Below, one piece after another: positions 25,387 to 33,625 of a stretch of 42,554 nucleotides of DNA; position 1 is the first letter of the stretch; every line of letters starts with the position of its first letter. Both the position numbers and the translations under genes were made by a program. The notes under the pieces were generated by a model. That model worked only from the letters and a program-made list of their open reading frames with translations. It did no database searches and was not told the origin of the DNA. This stretch comes from an uncultured Gammaproteobacteria bacterium (GTDB taxonomy: Bacteria; Pseudomonadota; Gammaproteobacteria; Arenicellales; JAANXG01), in the NCBI GenBank assembly GCA_947258975.1, contig CAMYKK010000032.1, positions 1 to 42,554 on the forward strand, read 5' to 3'.

Positions 25387-28300
25387 ATGTCAGCCTATGC
25401 GGAGCTCCACTGTGTGAGTAGCTTCACCTTTTTGCGCGGGGCCTCGCAGCCGCAGGAATTGGTGACGCAAGCCGCGGAGTTGGGTTACACCGCTCTGGCG
25501 ATTACCGACGAATGTTCGGTCGCCGGCGTGGTGCAGGCGCATTTGGCGGTCAGGGCGCTTAAGGGTGCCGCATCGCCGGGCGCACGCGGATTCAGCCTCA
25601 AATTGATTGTCGGTAGTGAGTTCCGCCTCGAGGACGGCCTCAAGTTTGTGTTGCTGTCCACCGACCGCGCGAGTTACGGCGGGCTGGTGCACCTCATCAC
25701 TGCGGCGCGCCGAACGGCGGAGAAGGGCGGGTATCACCTGACACGCAAACAGCTCGAGTGCGACGTCCCCAAGGGCTGTATCGCCTTGTGGATACCTGCG
25801 GAGGCGGCAGATCCGCGCGACGGTGAATGGCTCAGCCGGTGTTTCCCCGGGCACACCTGGATCGCGGTGGAACTGTTGTTGAACGGGGATGACCGGCAAC
25901 AGTTGTGTCGTTTGCAGGAACTGGGCAGGCAGCTATGTCTGCCGCTGTGCGCTAGCGGAGATGTGCACATGCATGAACGCGGCCGGCGGGTACTACAGGA
26001 CACCCTGACCGCCATCCGTATGCGCAAGCCACTCCATGAGCTCGGCGGTGCCCTATACCCCAATGGGGAACGTCATCTGCGTCCGCGGGAGCGGTTGGCG
26101 CACCTGTATCCGCAGGCGTTGTTGGCGGCAACGGTAGCCATTGCCAAAAGGTGCCGTTTTTCTTTGGATGAGTTGCGTTATGAATACCCTCGGGAGTTGG
26201 TGCCCAACGGCCGTACCCCGCATTCATGGTTGTGCCGGCTGATCGTGGCGGGTATGCGCCGTCGTTGGCCGCAGGGTGCGCCAACAAGGGTTCGCCGGCT
26301 GATCGAACATGAATTGAAACTGGTCCAAGAACTCCGTTACGAACCCTATTTTCTTACCGTGCATGACATTGTTGCGTTTGCCCGCAGTCAAGGCATCTTG
26401 TGTCAAGGCCGCGGATCCGCGGCCAATTCGGCGATTTGTTATTGCCTGGGTATTACCGAAGTTGATCCGGCACGAATGAACTTGTTGTTTGAACGGTTCA
26501 TTTCCCGGGAACGCAATGAGCCTCCGGACATCGACGTCGATTTCGAGCACGAACGCCGTGAAGAGGTCATCCAGTACATCTATCGAAAATACGGCCGTGA
26601 TCGGGCCGCTCTCGCGTCCACGGTCGTGACTTACCGTCCCCGTAGTGCGGTGCGCGATGTGGGCAAGGCCCTGGGCATGAGCCTGCATCAAGTCGATGGC
26701 TTGGCGAAATCCATTCAATGGTGGGACGGCCGGGACGTCGCATGCGATCACCTGGGACAAATGGGCTTGCAGACCGACAATCCAATCATCAAGCGGCTGC
26801 GCTACCTGGTGAAGGAACTGATTGGCTTCCCACGGCACTTGTCTCAGCACGTGGGCGGCTTCGTGATAACGGCGGGGCCGCTGTCACGGTTGGTTCCGAT
26901 CGAAAATGCCGCCATGCCGGAACGAACGGTGATCCAGTGGGAGAAGGACGACCTGGAGGCATTGGGGCTGCTGAAGGTGGATATCCTGGGCCTTGGCATG
27001 CTCACCGCTATCCACAAGGCATTGGACTATATCTCCGATCACACCGGCAGGCAGTGGGTGATGGCGGATATTCCCGGCGAGGATTCGGCGGTCTATCGGA
27101 TGCTGCAACGAGCCGATACCGTCGGCGTATTTCAAATCGAATCGCGGGCCCAGATGTCGATGTTGCCGCGTTTGAAACCGCGGTGCTACTACGATCTGGT
27201 GATCGAGATTGCCATTGTTCGGCCCGGTCCCATCCAAGGGCAGATGGTCCACCCCTATTTGCGCCGGCGCAGCGGCAAGGAGCCGGTGGCCTATCCCAGC
27301 GCAGAGGTCAAAAGGGTGCTCGAGCGCACGCTTGGTGTCCCCATCTTCCAGGAACAAGTGATGCAATTGTCCATTATCGCCGGCGGGTTTACCCCCGGCG
27401 AGGCGGACCAGCTGCGCCGCAGCATGGCCGCTTGGCGCCGCCGGGGCGGGTTGCAAAAATTTCAATGCAAGCTCATGCAAGGCATGCGGGATCGCGGCTA
27501 TGATGAGCGGTTTGCCGGGCAGATCTGCCAGCAAATCGAGGGTTTTGGCGAATACGGTTTTCCCGAGTCTCACTCTGCCAGCTTTGCCCTGCTGGCGTAC
27601 GTCTCGTCCTGGCTAAAACACTATTACCCGGCGGCGTTTACCTGTGCCCTGCTCAACAGTCGGCCTATGGGTTTTTATGCCCCGGCACAGCTGATTCAGG
27701 ATGCGCGCCGCCATGGGGTGGAGGTACGGCCGGTGGACGTCCGCTACAGCGGCGAGGAATGCACGCTGGAGCCATTGGCGGATTCCGCGCAGCCGGCGCT
27801 GCGGCTTGGGTTGTGCATGGTCAAGGGGTTGTCACGGGCCGGCATCACCCGGTTACTGGTAGCCCGGAAACGGGGATGGACCGCCGACCTCCAGGATCTC
27901 AAGGCGCGGGCCGGGCTGGGTACCCGGGATCTGGGCAGCCTGGCCGCCGCAGGTGCCCTCGAGGGGCTTGCGGGCCACCGGCATCGCGCCTTTTGGGAGG
28001 TCAACGGTGTACCGGCGTCGACCCCGCTACTGCCGCAGCTGCGTTTTGCCGAGGGCGAGCCCTTATTGCGCCGGCCCCGCGAGGGTGAGGATGTTGTGGC
28101 CGATTATGCCAGCATGGGGTTGAGCCTCGGGCGTCATCCATTGGCCCTGTTGCGTCCACAGCTGTCCGCGGGAGGCATACGTCAAGCAGCGGAACTATGG
28201 CGGCTGGCCAATGGCAGCACGGCGACTGCGGCCGGCCTGGTCATCTGCCGTCAGCGTCCCGGTTCTGCTTCTGGAGTCGTCTTCCTGACCTTGGAGGACG

Positions 28301-28497
28301 AAACCGGTCATGTGAATGTCGTGGTGTGGCCAAGCGCGAGTGAGGCTCAACGTCGGCCTCTGCTACAGTCACGGTTATTGGCTGTGACTGGCGCGGTTCA
28401 ACGGGAAGATGGTGTGTTACATTTGATCGCTGGACGCCTGCGGGATCTCACCGGCTGGCTGGGGCAACTGCGGACACAATCACGGGATTTCCAGTAG
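25387..28497 (+). CDS. dnaE2: Error-prone DNA polymerase DnaE2 (ImuC)
   Basis: C-family polymerase of the SOS mutasome. 1036 residues, typical for DnaE2 and shorter than DnaE1 (1160). N-terminal PHP domain (YAELHCVSSFTFLRGASQPQELV; partly degenerate), polymerase palm with PDIDVDF near 379-385 holding two catalytic aspartates, RGSAANSAICYCLGIT before it, DILGLGMLTAIHK after it, and the HhH plus OB domains at the C terminus (VVFLTLEDETGHVNVVVWP). ATG at 25387 gives the family N terminus; no ribosome site is visible because the LexA box occupies that place. Confidence 0.95.
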   Translation: MSAYAELHCVSSFTFLRGASQPQELVTQAAELGYTALAITDECSVAGVVQAHLAVRALKGAASPGARGFSLKLIVGSEFRLEDGLKFVLLSTDRASYGGLVHLITAARRTAEKGGYHLTRKQLECDVPKGCIALWIPAEAADPRDGEWLSRCFPGHTWIAVELLLNGDDRQQLCRLQELGRQLCLPLCASGDVHMHERGRRVLQDTLTAIRMRKPLHELGGALYPNGERHLRPRERLAHLYPQALLAATVAIAKRCRFSLDELRYEYPRELVPNGRTPHSWLCRLIVAGMRRRWPQGAPTRVRRLIEHELKLVQELRYEPYFLTVHDIVAFARSQGILCQGRGSAANSAICYCLGITEVDPARMNLLFERFISRERNEPPDIDVDFEHERREEVIQYIYRKYGRDRAALASTVVTYRPRSAVRDVGKALGMSLHQVDGLAKSIQWWDGRDVACDHLGQMGLQTDNPIIKRLRYLVKELIGFPRHLSQHVGGFVITAGPLSRLVPIENAAMPERTVIQWEKDDLEALGLLKVDILGLGMLTAIHKALDYISDHTGRQWVMADIPGEDSAVYRMLQRADTVGVFQIESRAQMSMLPRLKPRCYYDLVIEIAIVRPGPIQGQMVHPYLRRRSGKEPVAYPSAEVKRVLERTLGVPIFQEQVMQLSIIAGGFTPGEADQLRRSMAAWRRRGGLQKFQCKLMQGMRDRGYDERFAGQICQQIEGFGEYGFPESHSASFALLAYVSSWLKHYYPAAFTCALLNSRPMGFYAPAQLIQDARRHGVEVRPVDVRYSGEECTLEPLADSAQPALRLGLCMVKGLSRAGITRLLVARKRGWTADLQDLKARAGLGTRDLGSLAAAGALEGLAGHRHRAFWEVNGVPASTPLLPQLRFAEGEPLLRRPREGEDVVADYASMGLSLGRHPLALLRPQLSAGGIRQAAELWRLANGSTATAAGLVICRQRPGSASGVVFLTLEDETGHVNVVVWPSASEAQRRPLLQSRLLAVTGAVQREDGVLHLIAGRLRDLTGWLGQLRTQSRDFQ

Positions 28498-28519
28498 CCG
28501 CTGCGCCTTGAGCTTGATT

Positions 28520-28548
28520 TTGACACATCATAAGCCCATCTATATGAT
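28520..28548 (+). promoter_or_regulatory. Near-consensus sigma-70 promoter of rpmF-plsX-fab operon
   Basis: TTGACA at 28520-28525 and TATGAT at 28543-28548 with 17-bp spacing, one base from full consensus. The start of transcription would be near 28555, about 58 nt before rpmF. It starts 22 bp after the dnaE2 stop. Confidence 0.85.
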
Positions 28549-28612
28549 GCGCCGACCCAATTCTGGGATTCCATGCAGGCACGAACGTTTGTTTTTGAAC
28601 CAGGGCTAATCA

Positions 28613-28795
28613 ATGGCTGTTCAACAGAACCGAAAAACTCCATCTAAGCGTGGTATGCGGCGATCACACGATGCACTCAAATCCGCCACCTTATCGACCG
28701 ATCCAGTGTCTGGCGAGTTGCACCGGCGTCATCACATCAGCGCCACCGGACATTACCGCGGTAAAAAAGTCGTCGACATAAAAACCGACGAATAG
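28613..28795 (+). CDS. rpmF: 50S ribosomal protein L32
   Basis: 60 residues starting [20 protein letters not shown], the conserved L32 N terminus, with the [14 protein letters not shown] segment at the C-terminal half. It is the non-zinc form (no CxxC pairs). An AGGG ribosome site lies 8 bp upstream. It heads the phospholipid/fatty-acid operon as in E. coli. The yceD (DUF177) gene that normally precedes it is absent; dnaE2 takes its place. Confidence 0.96.
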   Translation: MAVQQNRKTPSKRGMRRSHDALKSATLSTDPVSGELHRRHHISATGHYRGKKVVDIKTDE

Positions 28796-28853
28796 GACCT
28801 GAGGGGCCGGTGTGGGCTCAAAGCGCAGCTTGGTCACTAGGGGAGAATAGGGC

Positions 28854-29873
28854 TTGACGGTAACCGTTGCAGTCGACGCGATGGGCGGGGACCATGGTCC
28901 CGAAGTGACCGTGCCCGCCGCATTAACCGCATTACAACGCGAACCGGACCTCGACCTAATTCTGGTTGGCCGGGAACGGGAGGTTCGGGCGCAGCTCAAC
29001 GCGCTCGGCAGTCCGGCGCCCGAGCGCGTGAGATTGGTGGATGCCACCCAGATTGTGGGTATGGACGAGCTTCCGGTGCAGGTGTTGCGCAGGAAGAAAG
29101 ATTCGTCCATGCGGGTCGCCATTAACTTGGTAAAAAACGGCAGTGCCAATGCCTGTATCAGCGCCGGCAACACCGGCGCGCTGATGGCGACCGCTCGTTT
29201 CGTGTTGAAGACCTTGCCCGGCATCGACCGCCCGGCGATTGTGAGCGCCATGCCGTCACTGCGGGGGCACATTCACATGTTGGATCTCGGGGCAAACGTG
29301 GACAGTCCGCCGGAACTGTTGCTGCAGTTCGCGGTGATGGGATCGATATTGGTCAAGTATGTGGAAAACAAGCCCAATCCAAGCGTTGGGTTGCTGAATA
29401 TCGGTGTCGAGGACATTAAGGGCAACGATATCGTGAAACGTGCGGCGGAGCTCATGCGCCAAAGCAGTTTGAACTACAAAGGATTCGTGGAGGGCGACGC
29501 GATCTACACCGGGGACGTGGATGTAATCGTCTGCGACGGATTCGACGGCAACGTGGCGCTAAAAACCAGTGAGGGCCTGGCGCAGATGATTACGCATTTC
29601 ATGCGCGAGGAGTACCGACGCAATCTGCTGACGCGATTGGCCGGGGTAATCTCGTTACCGGTGATGAAATCGTTGCGTAAACGCGTGGATCATCGCCGGT
29701 ACAATGGTGCGACCCTCGTGGGTCTGCGCCGCACGGTGATAAAGAGCCACGGGAGTGCCGATGTGCTGGCATTTCGCCAGGCAATATTGGAAGCGGTCAC
29801 CGAAGTGAAAAACAACGTGCCGAAACACATTAGCGAAGAGCTCACGGGCATGATGAAGGCAGCGGATAAGTGA
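28854..29873 (+). CDS. plsX: Phosphate acyltransferase PlsX
   Basis: Makes acyl-phosphate from acyl-ACP for phosphatidic acid synthesis; peripheral membrane enzyme. 339 residues starting [20 protein letters not shown], the PlsX signature. Other family motifs: [25 protein letters not shown] and [16 protein letters not shown]. The start is a TTG at 28854 with AGGGGAG about 8-15 bp upstream. It overlaps fabH by 4 bp (GTGA). Confidence 0.95.
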   Translation: MTVTVAVDAMGGDHGPEVTVPAALTALQREPDLDLILVGREREVRAQLNALGSPAPERVRLVDATQIVGMDELPVQVLRRKKDSSMRVAINLVKNGSANACISAGNTGALMATARFVLKTLPGIDRPAIVSAMPSLRGHIHMLDLGANVDSPPELLLQFAVMGSILVKYVENKPNPSVGLLNIGVEDIKGNDIVKRAAELMRQSSLNYKGFVEGDAIYTGDVDVIVCDGFDGNVALKTSEGLAQMITHFMREEYRRNLLTRLAGVISLPVMKSLRKRVDHRRYNGATLVGLRRTVIKSHGSADVLAFRQAILEAVTEVKNNVPKHISEELTGMMKAADK

Positions 29874-30841
29874 CGTACGCCAGAATCATCGGTACCGGAA
29901 GCTACCTGCCTGAAAAGACCCTGACTAACAGTGAACTCGAGCGGATGGTCGACACCACGGACGAGTGGATATTCTCGCGTACCGGGATTCGCGAACGGCA
30001 CATTGCCGCCGATGACCAGCGCACCAGCGACCTGGCGGAACATGCGGCACGGCGTGCACTCGACCGTGCCGGTCTGCAACCGGCCGATATCGATCTCGTG
30101 GTGGTTGCAACCACCACTGCTGATCAGGTGTTCCCCAGTGTAGCGTGCCTGCTCCAGGATCGACTGGGGATTCACAACGGGGGGCCGGCGTTCGACGTGC
30201 AGGCGGTGTGTACCGGTTTTGTCTACGCGATGGACCTAGCAAACAAATTTATTCAACTCGGCGTTGCTGCGCGGGCACTGGTGATCGGCGCCGAGACGTT
30301 TTCCCGCATTATCGACTGGACCGATCGGGAAACCTGTGTGCTGTTCGGCGATGGCGCGGGCGCAGTGGTATTGGAGGCCGCAGATCAGCCTGGTGTGGTG
30401 TCCACGCACTTGCATGCCGATGGGCGCTATCACGAACTTCTGGCGGTTCCCACCGGCGTGTCTATTAATTACAAGCAGGTGTTGAGGGGCGAGGCCTACA
30501 CCCAGATGCAGGGCAGCGAGGTGTTTAAGTTTGCGGTGAAATGTATGGGAGACGTGGTGGACGAGACGCTGGCTGCCAATGGTCTGAGCAAATCAGATAT
30601 CGATTGGTTGGTACCGCATCAGGCGAACAGCCGCATCATCGCGGCCACGGCGAGAAAGCTAAACTTGAGCATGGACAAGGTCATAGTGACAATCGATCGG
30701 CATGGCAACACATCCGCCGCCTCAATCCCACTGGCGTTCGATGAAGCGGTGCGCAGTGACCGTATCACAGCCGGCGACACCATCATCATGGAGGGATTCG
30801 GTGGTGGCTTCACCTGGGGCTCGGTCCTGCTGCGATTGTAG
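29870..30841 (+). CDS. fabH: 3-oxoacyl-ACP synthase III (KAS III)
   Basis: Starts fatty-acid synthesis by condensing acetyl-CoA with malonyl-ACP. 323 residues (E. coli 317). Catalytic triad: C114 in [10 protein letters not shown], histidine in [10 protein letters not shown] and asparagine in [14 protein letters not shown] start inside the plsX stop codon overlap. It is followed after 35 bp by fabG; the fabD gene found between them in E. coli is missing. Confidence 0.95.
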   Translation: MTYARIIGTGSYLPEKTLTNSELERMVDTTDEWIFSRTGIRERHIAADDQRTSDLAEHAARRALDRAGLQPADIDLVVVATTTADQVFPSVACLLQDRLGIHNGGPAFDVQAVCTGFVYAMDLANKFIQLGVAARALVIGAETFSRIIDWTDRETCVLFGDGAGAVVLEAADQPGVVSTHLHADGRYHELLAVPTGVSINYKQVLRGEAYTQMQGSEVFKFAVKCMGDVVDETLAANGLSKSDIDWLVPHQANSRIIAATARKLNLSMDKVIVTIDRHGNTSAASIPLAFDEAVRSDRITAGDTIIMEGFGGGFTWGSVLLRL

Positions 30842-30876
30842 ATCGGGACCCGACAAATTGAGTGGAAGAACAGGAC

Positions 30877-31632
30877 ATGCGCGCTTTTTCCCTTGACAAC
30901 GAGATTTGCTTAGTCACCGGCGCCACACGGGGCATTGGGCAGGCCATCACCATTGCGCTCGCGGAACACGGCGCCGCCGTGGTGGGGACCGCTACGTCCG
31001 AGAGTGGCGCGGAGTCCATCACCGCCTATATGGAAGCGAATGGCATACAGGGTTTTGGGGCGGTTCTGGATGTGACCGATGCGACCGCTGGCGGTAATCT
31101 GGTTAAACGGATCAACGCCGAGTTGGGCACCCCTACGGTACTCGTGAATAACGCTGGGATCACCCGCGACAACCTGTTATTGCGCATGAAAGAGCAGGAA
31201 TGGGACGACGTGTTAGCAACCAATCTAAAGTCCATCTACCACATGTCGAAGGCCTGTCTCCGCGGTATGACCAAGCTGCGCAGGGGACGAATCATCAATA
31301 TTACGTCGGTCGTGAGCGTTCTAGGTAATCCGGGCCAATGCAACTATGCTGCGGCGAAGGCCGGTATGATCGGTTTTACCAAATCCCTGGCGCGGGAAAT
31401 CGCGACGCGGAATGTAACCGTCAACACGGTAGCGCCGGGATTTGTCAGTACTGATATGACCCGTGGACTCGATGCCGAACAACGCGAAGCGCTACTGGCA
31501 CAGATTCCGCTGGGGCGGCTGGGCAGGGTCGAAGAAATCGCCTACGCGGTGGTTTTTTTGGCCTCGCCGGCTGCGGCCTATGTCACCGGCGCCACTATCC
31601 ATGTCAACGGCGGAATGTACATGGGAAATTGA
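30877..31632 (+). CDS. fabG: 3-oxoacyl-ACP reductase
   Basis: NADPH-dependent SDR reducing 3-oxoacyl-ACP in fatty-acid elongation. 251 residues. TGATRGIG cofactor loop at about 14-21, VNNAGITRDN, catalytic serine in NITSVVSVLG, YxxxK as CNYAAAKAGMIGFTKS, and the C-terminal YVTGATIHVNGGMYM. ATG at 30877 is preferred (GGAAG upstream); an in-frame GTG at 30862 would add MEEQD only. Confidence 0.95.
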   Translation: MRAFSLDNEICLVTGATRGIGQAITIALAEHGAAVVGTATSESGAESITAYMEANGIQGFGAVLDVTDATAGGNLVKRINAELGTPTVLVNNAGITRDNLLLRMKEQEWDDVLATNLKSIYHMSKACLRGMTKLRRGRIINITSVVSVLGNPGQCNYAAAKAGMIGFTKSLAREIATRNVTVNTVAPGFVSTDMTRGLDAEQREALLAQIPLGRLGRVEEIAYAVVFLASPAAAYVTGATIHVNGGMYMGN

Positions 31633-31710
31633 ATAGATATTATAAATCAATCTGTTACCAATCATTACGAGATAATATCTAGGGCCGGCAGGTGCGTGTT
31701 TTGATTGGAC

Positions 31711-31739
31711 TTGTCAGCCCGTTTGTTGTTAACTATGCG
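31711..31739 (+). promoter_or_regulatory. Candidate promoter for acpP
   Basis: TTGTCA (31711-31716) and TATGCG (31734-31739), 17 bp apart, in the 146-bp gap between fabG and acpP. A dedicated acpP promoter would fit the high amounts of ACP needed. The -10 is imperfect. Confidence 0.4.
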
Positions 31740-31778
31740 GCCTTCAAGGCTCGCCAATATACGGAGGAAATAATAGCG

Positions 31779-32018
31779 ATGAGCAGTGTCGATGAACGCG
31801 TCAAAAAAATCGTCGTGGAACAGCTCGGCGTGGGGGAGGAACAGGTGACACCCGAAGCTTCGTTCGTCGATGATTTGGGCGCTGACTCTTTGGATACCGT
31901 TGAGCTGGTCATGGCGCTGGAGGAAGAGTTTGATACCGAAATTCCTGACGAGGAAGCGGAGAAAATTACCACAGTGCAACAAGCCGTCGATTACATCCAG
32001 GCCAACGCGACCGCTTGA
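31779..32018 (+). CDS. acpP: Acyl carrier protein
   Basis: 79-residue acidic carrier of acyl chains in fatty-acid and phospholipid synthesis. Phosphopantetheine attaches to S37 in [22 protein letters not shown] at 31779 with GGAGG about 10 bp upstream; the longer frame upstream is untranslated leader. Followed by a rho-independent terminator. Confidence 0.97.
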   Translation: MSSVDERVKKIVVEQLGVGEEQVTPEASFVDDLGADSLDTVELVMALEEEFDTEIPDEEAEKITTVQQAVDYIQANATA

Positions 32019-32040
32019 TCAACGAATTCTAGTGACCACC

Positions 32041-32078
32041 AGCCGCTGCCTCGTTGTAGGGACAGCGGCTTTTTATTT
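32041..32078 (+). terminator. Rho-independent terminator after acpP
   Basis: Stem AGCCGCTG (32041-32048) with CAGCGGCT (32063-32070), 14-base loop, followed by TTTTATTT. It lies 22 bp after the acpP stop and separates the acpP transcript from fabF. Confidence 0.85.
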
Positions 32079-32087
32079 CACGCTGAG

Positions 32088-32216
32088 CTCGTGTATTGCA
32101 TCAAAGGATCGGGATGATGGCGACGGGGTCGGGCGGCTGGACGCCGCGCTGTAGCGATATGCATAGCCGCTCCGCTGTGCGTTGAGTGAAGCGCAAGTGC
32201 AGGCGCTCGAAACCGC
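32088..32216 (-). repeat. Dispersed palindromic repeat, copy R7 (full length)
   Basis: The part GGGGTCGGGCGGCTGGA...AAGCGCAAGTGCAGGCG (32125-32205) matches the reverse complement of R5 along about 90 bp, and 32088-32125 (GGATCGGGATGATGGCGAC) matches the reverse complement of R1's GATCCCGGATGCTGCCGC. The hairpin GCATAGC/GCTGTGC retains pairing through a G-T pair. Unlike most copies it points away from the nearest gene start. Confidence 0.6.
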
Positions 32217-32348
32217 GCCGGCGCTGGGACAACGCTGATATCCGGGAACGAACCGTCACGCCGGGCATTGAACGAATTCTTTATACCAAACAAAATGTTT
32301 GCTCATTTTTGCGCCGCCTCGGTGGCACATAGGGGTTAGGGTAACGTT

Positions 32349-33590
32349 ATGTCGAAACGACGTGTCGTCGTGACCGGGATGGGCGTCATTTCCCCGCTAG
32401 GCTTGGGAACCGACGACAATTGGCGAGACATCGTCGCGGGTAAAAGCGGCATCGGACCAATTACGCGGTTTGATCCGCATGGCAATGCCAGTCAGATCGC
32501 GGGTGAGGTCAGCGGATTCGATATCAGCGCCTATCTCGACGCCAAGGGGGCCCGGAGGATGGATCGGTTCATCCAACTCGGTGTCGCTGCGGGAATGGAG
32601 GCGATGAACGACTCCGGGCTTGACGTCAACCACGCCAACGTCGACCGTATCGGCGTGCATGTTGGGTCGGGCATCGGTGGCGTGGAGACGATCGAAAAAG
32701 CGACCTCTTTATTGCAGCAGAAAGGTCCACGGCGCGTGTCTCCGTTCTATGTTCCGATGGCAATCATCAACATGATTTCCGGCAACCTGTCAATCATCTA
32801 TGGACTCCGGGGACCCAATTTATCCACGGTCACCGCCTGCGCAACCGGGACGCATTCGATTGGTGACGCCACACGCCTGATCCAATTCGGTGATGCCGAT
32901 GTCATGTTGGCCGGTGGCGCCGAGGCCGCGATTACACCCACCGCGGTGGCGGGTTTTTCTAACGCCAAGGCGTTGAGCTCGCGAAACGATGCCCCGCAGG
33001 CGGCAAGCCGCCCGTGGGATATTGATCGCGATGGATTTGTGGTGGGTGAGGGTGCCGGCGTTGTCGTGTTGGAGGAGTTGGAACATGCCAGAATACGTGG
33101 TGCTCGCATCTACGCGGAAGTCGCAGGATTCGGTATGAGCGGCGATGCCCATCACATCACCAGTCCCCAACCAGATGGTTCCGGTGCCTCCCTGTGTATG
33201 AACAACTGCCTGCGAAATGCCGGTTTAAACCCGGGCGATGTGGATTATGTCAACGCCCACGGCACGTCCACGAAGTTGGGCGATCTGGCCGAGACCGTTG
33301 CCATTAAGAAGACGTTCGGCGCCCATGCCCCCAAAATAGCAATCAGTTCGACTAAGTCCATGATCGGTCATCTGCTGGGCGCCGCCGGGGGCGTGGAAGC
33401 GGCATTTACCGTACTGAGCCTGTATCATCAAATCGCGCCGCCCACTATCAATCTTGATTCACCGGACCTCGACTGTAACCTGGACTATGTGCCCAACCAG
33501 GCGCGTGAGATGGAAATCGGTGTGGCGCTCAGCAACTCATTCGGATTCGGTGGCACCAACGGAACGCTGGCCTTTACGCGCTTCGAGTGA
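32349..33590 (+). CDS. fabF: 3-oxoacyl-ACP synthase II (KAS II)
   Basis: Elongating condensing enzyme of fatty-acid synthesis. 413 residues starting MSKRRVVVTGMGVISPLGLG. Catalytic C in TVTACATGTHSIGDA near 163, first histidine in NAHGTSTKLGD, lysine and second histidine in STKSMIGHLLGAAGG, and the C-terminal NSFGFGGTNGTLAF. An AGGGTAA-type ribosome site precedes the ATG. Followed at once by pabB. Confidence 0.96.
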   Translation: MSKRRVVVTGMGVISPLGLGTDDNWRDIVAGKSGIGPITRFDPHGNASQIAGEVSGFDISAYLDAKGARRMDRFIQLGVAAGMEAMNDSGLDVNHANVDRIGVHVGSGIGGVETIEKATSLLQQKGPRRVSPFYVPMAIINMISGNLSIIYGLRGPNLSTVTACATGTHSIGDATRLIQFGDADVMLAGGAEAAITPTAVAGFSNAKALSSRNDAPQAASRPWDIDRDGFVVGEGAGVVVLEELEHARIRGARIYAEVAGFGMSGDAHHITSPQPDGSGASLCMNNCLRNAGLNPGDVDYVNAHGTSTKLGDLAETVAIKKTFGAHAPKIAISSTKSMIGHLLGAAGGVEAAFTVLSLYHQIAPPTINLDSPDLDCNLDYVPNQAREMEIGVALSNSFGFGGTNGTLAFTRFE

Positions 33591-33625
33591 ATGCAGCCAA
33601 CGCCGCGCCGCATCTCCGGCGAGAC

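Larger units (their letters stand above)
32019..32348. other. acpP-fabF intergenic region
   Basis: 330 bp containing the acpP terminator, the full repeat copy R7 on the - strand, and an AT-rich stretch before fabF. TTGAAC (32268-32273) and CAAAAT (32291-32296), 17 bp apart, form a weak candidate fabF promoter. No gene seen. Confidence 0.6.
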
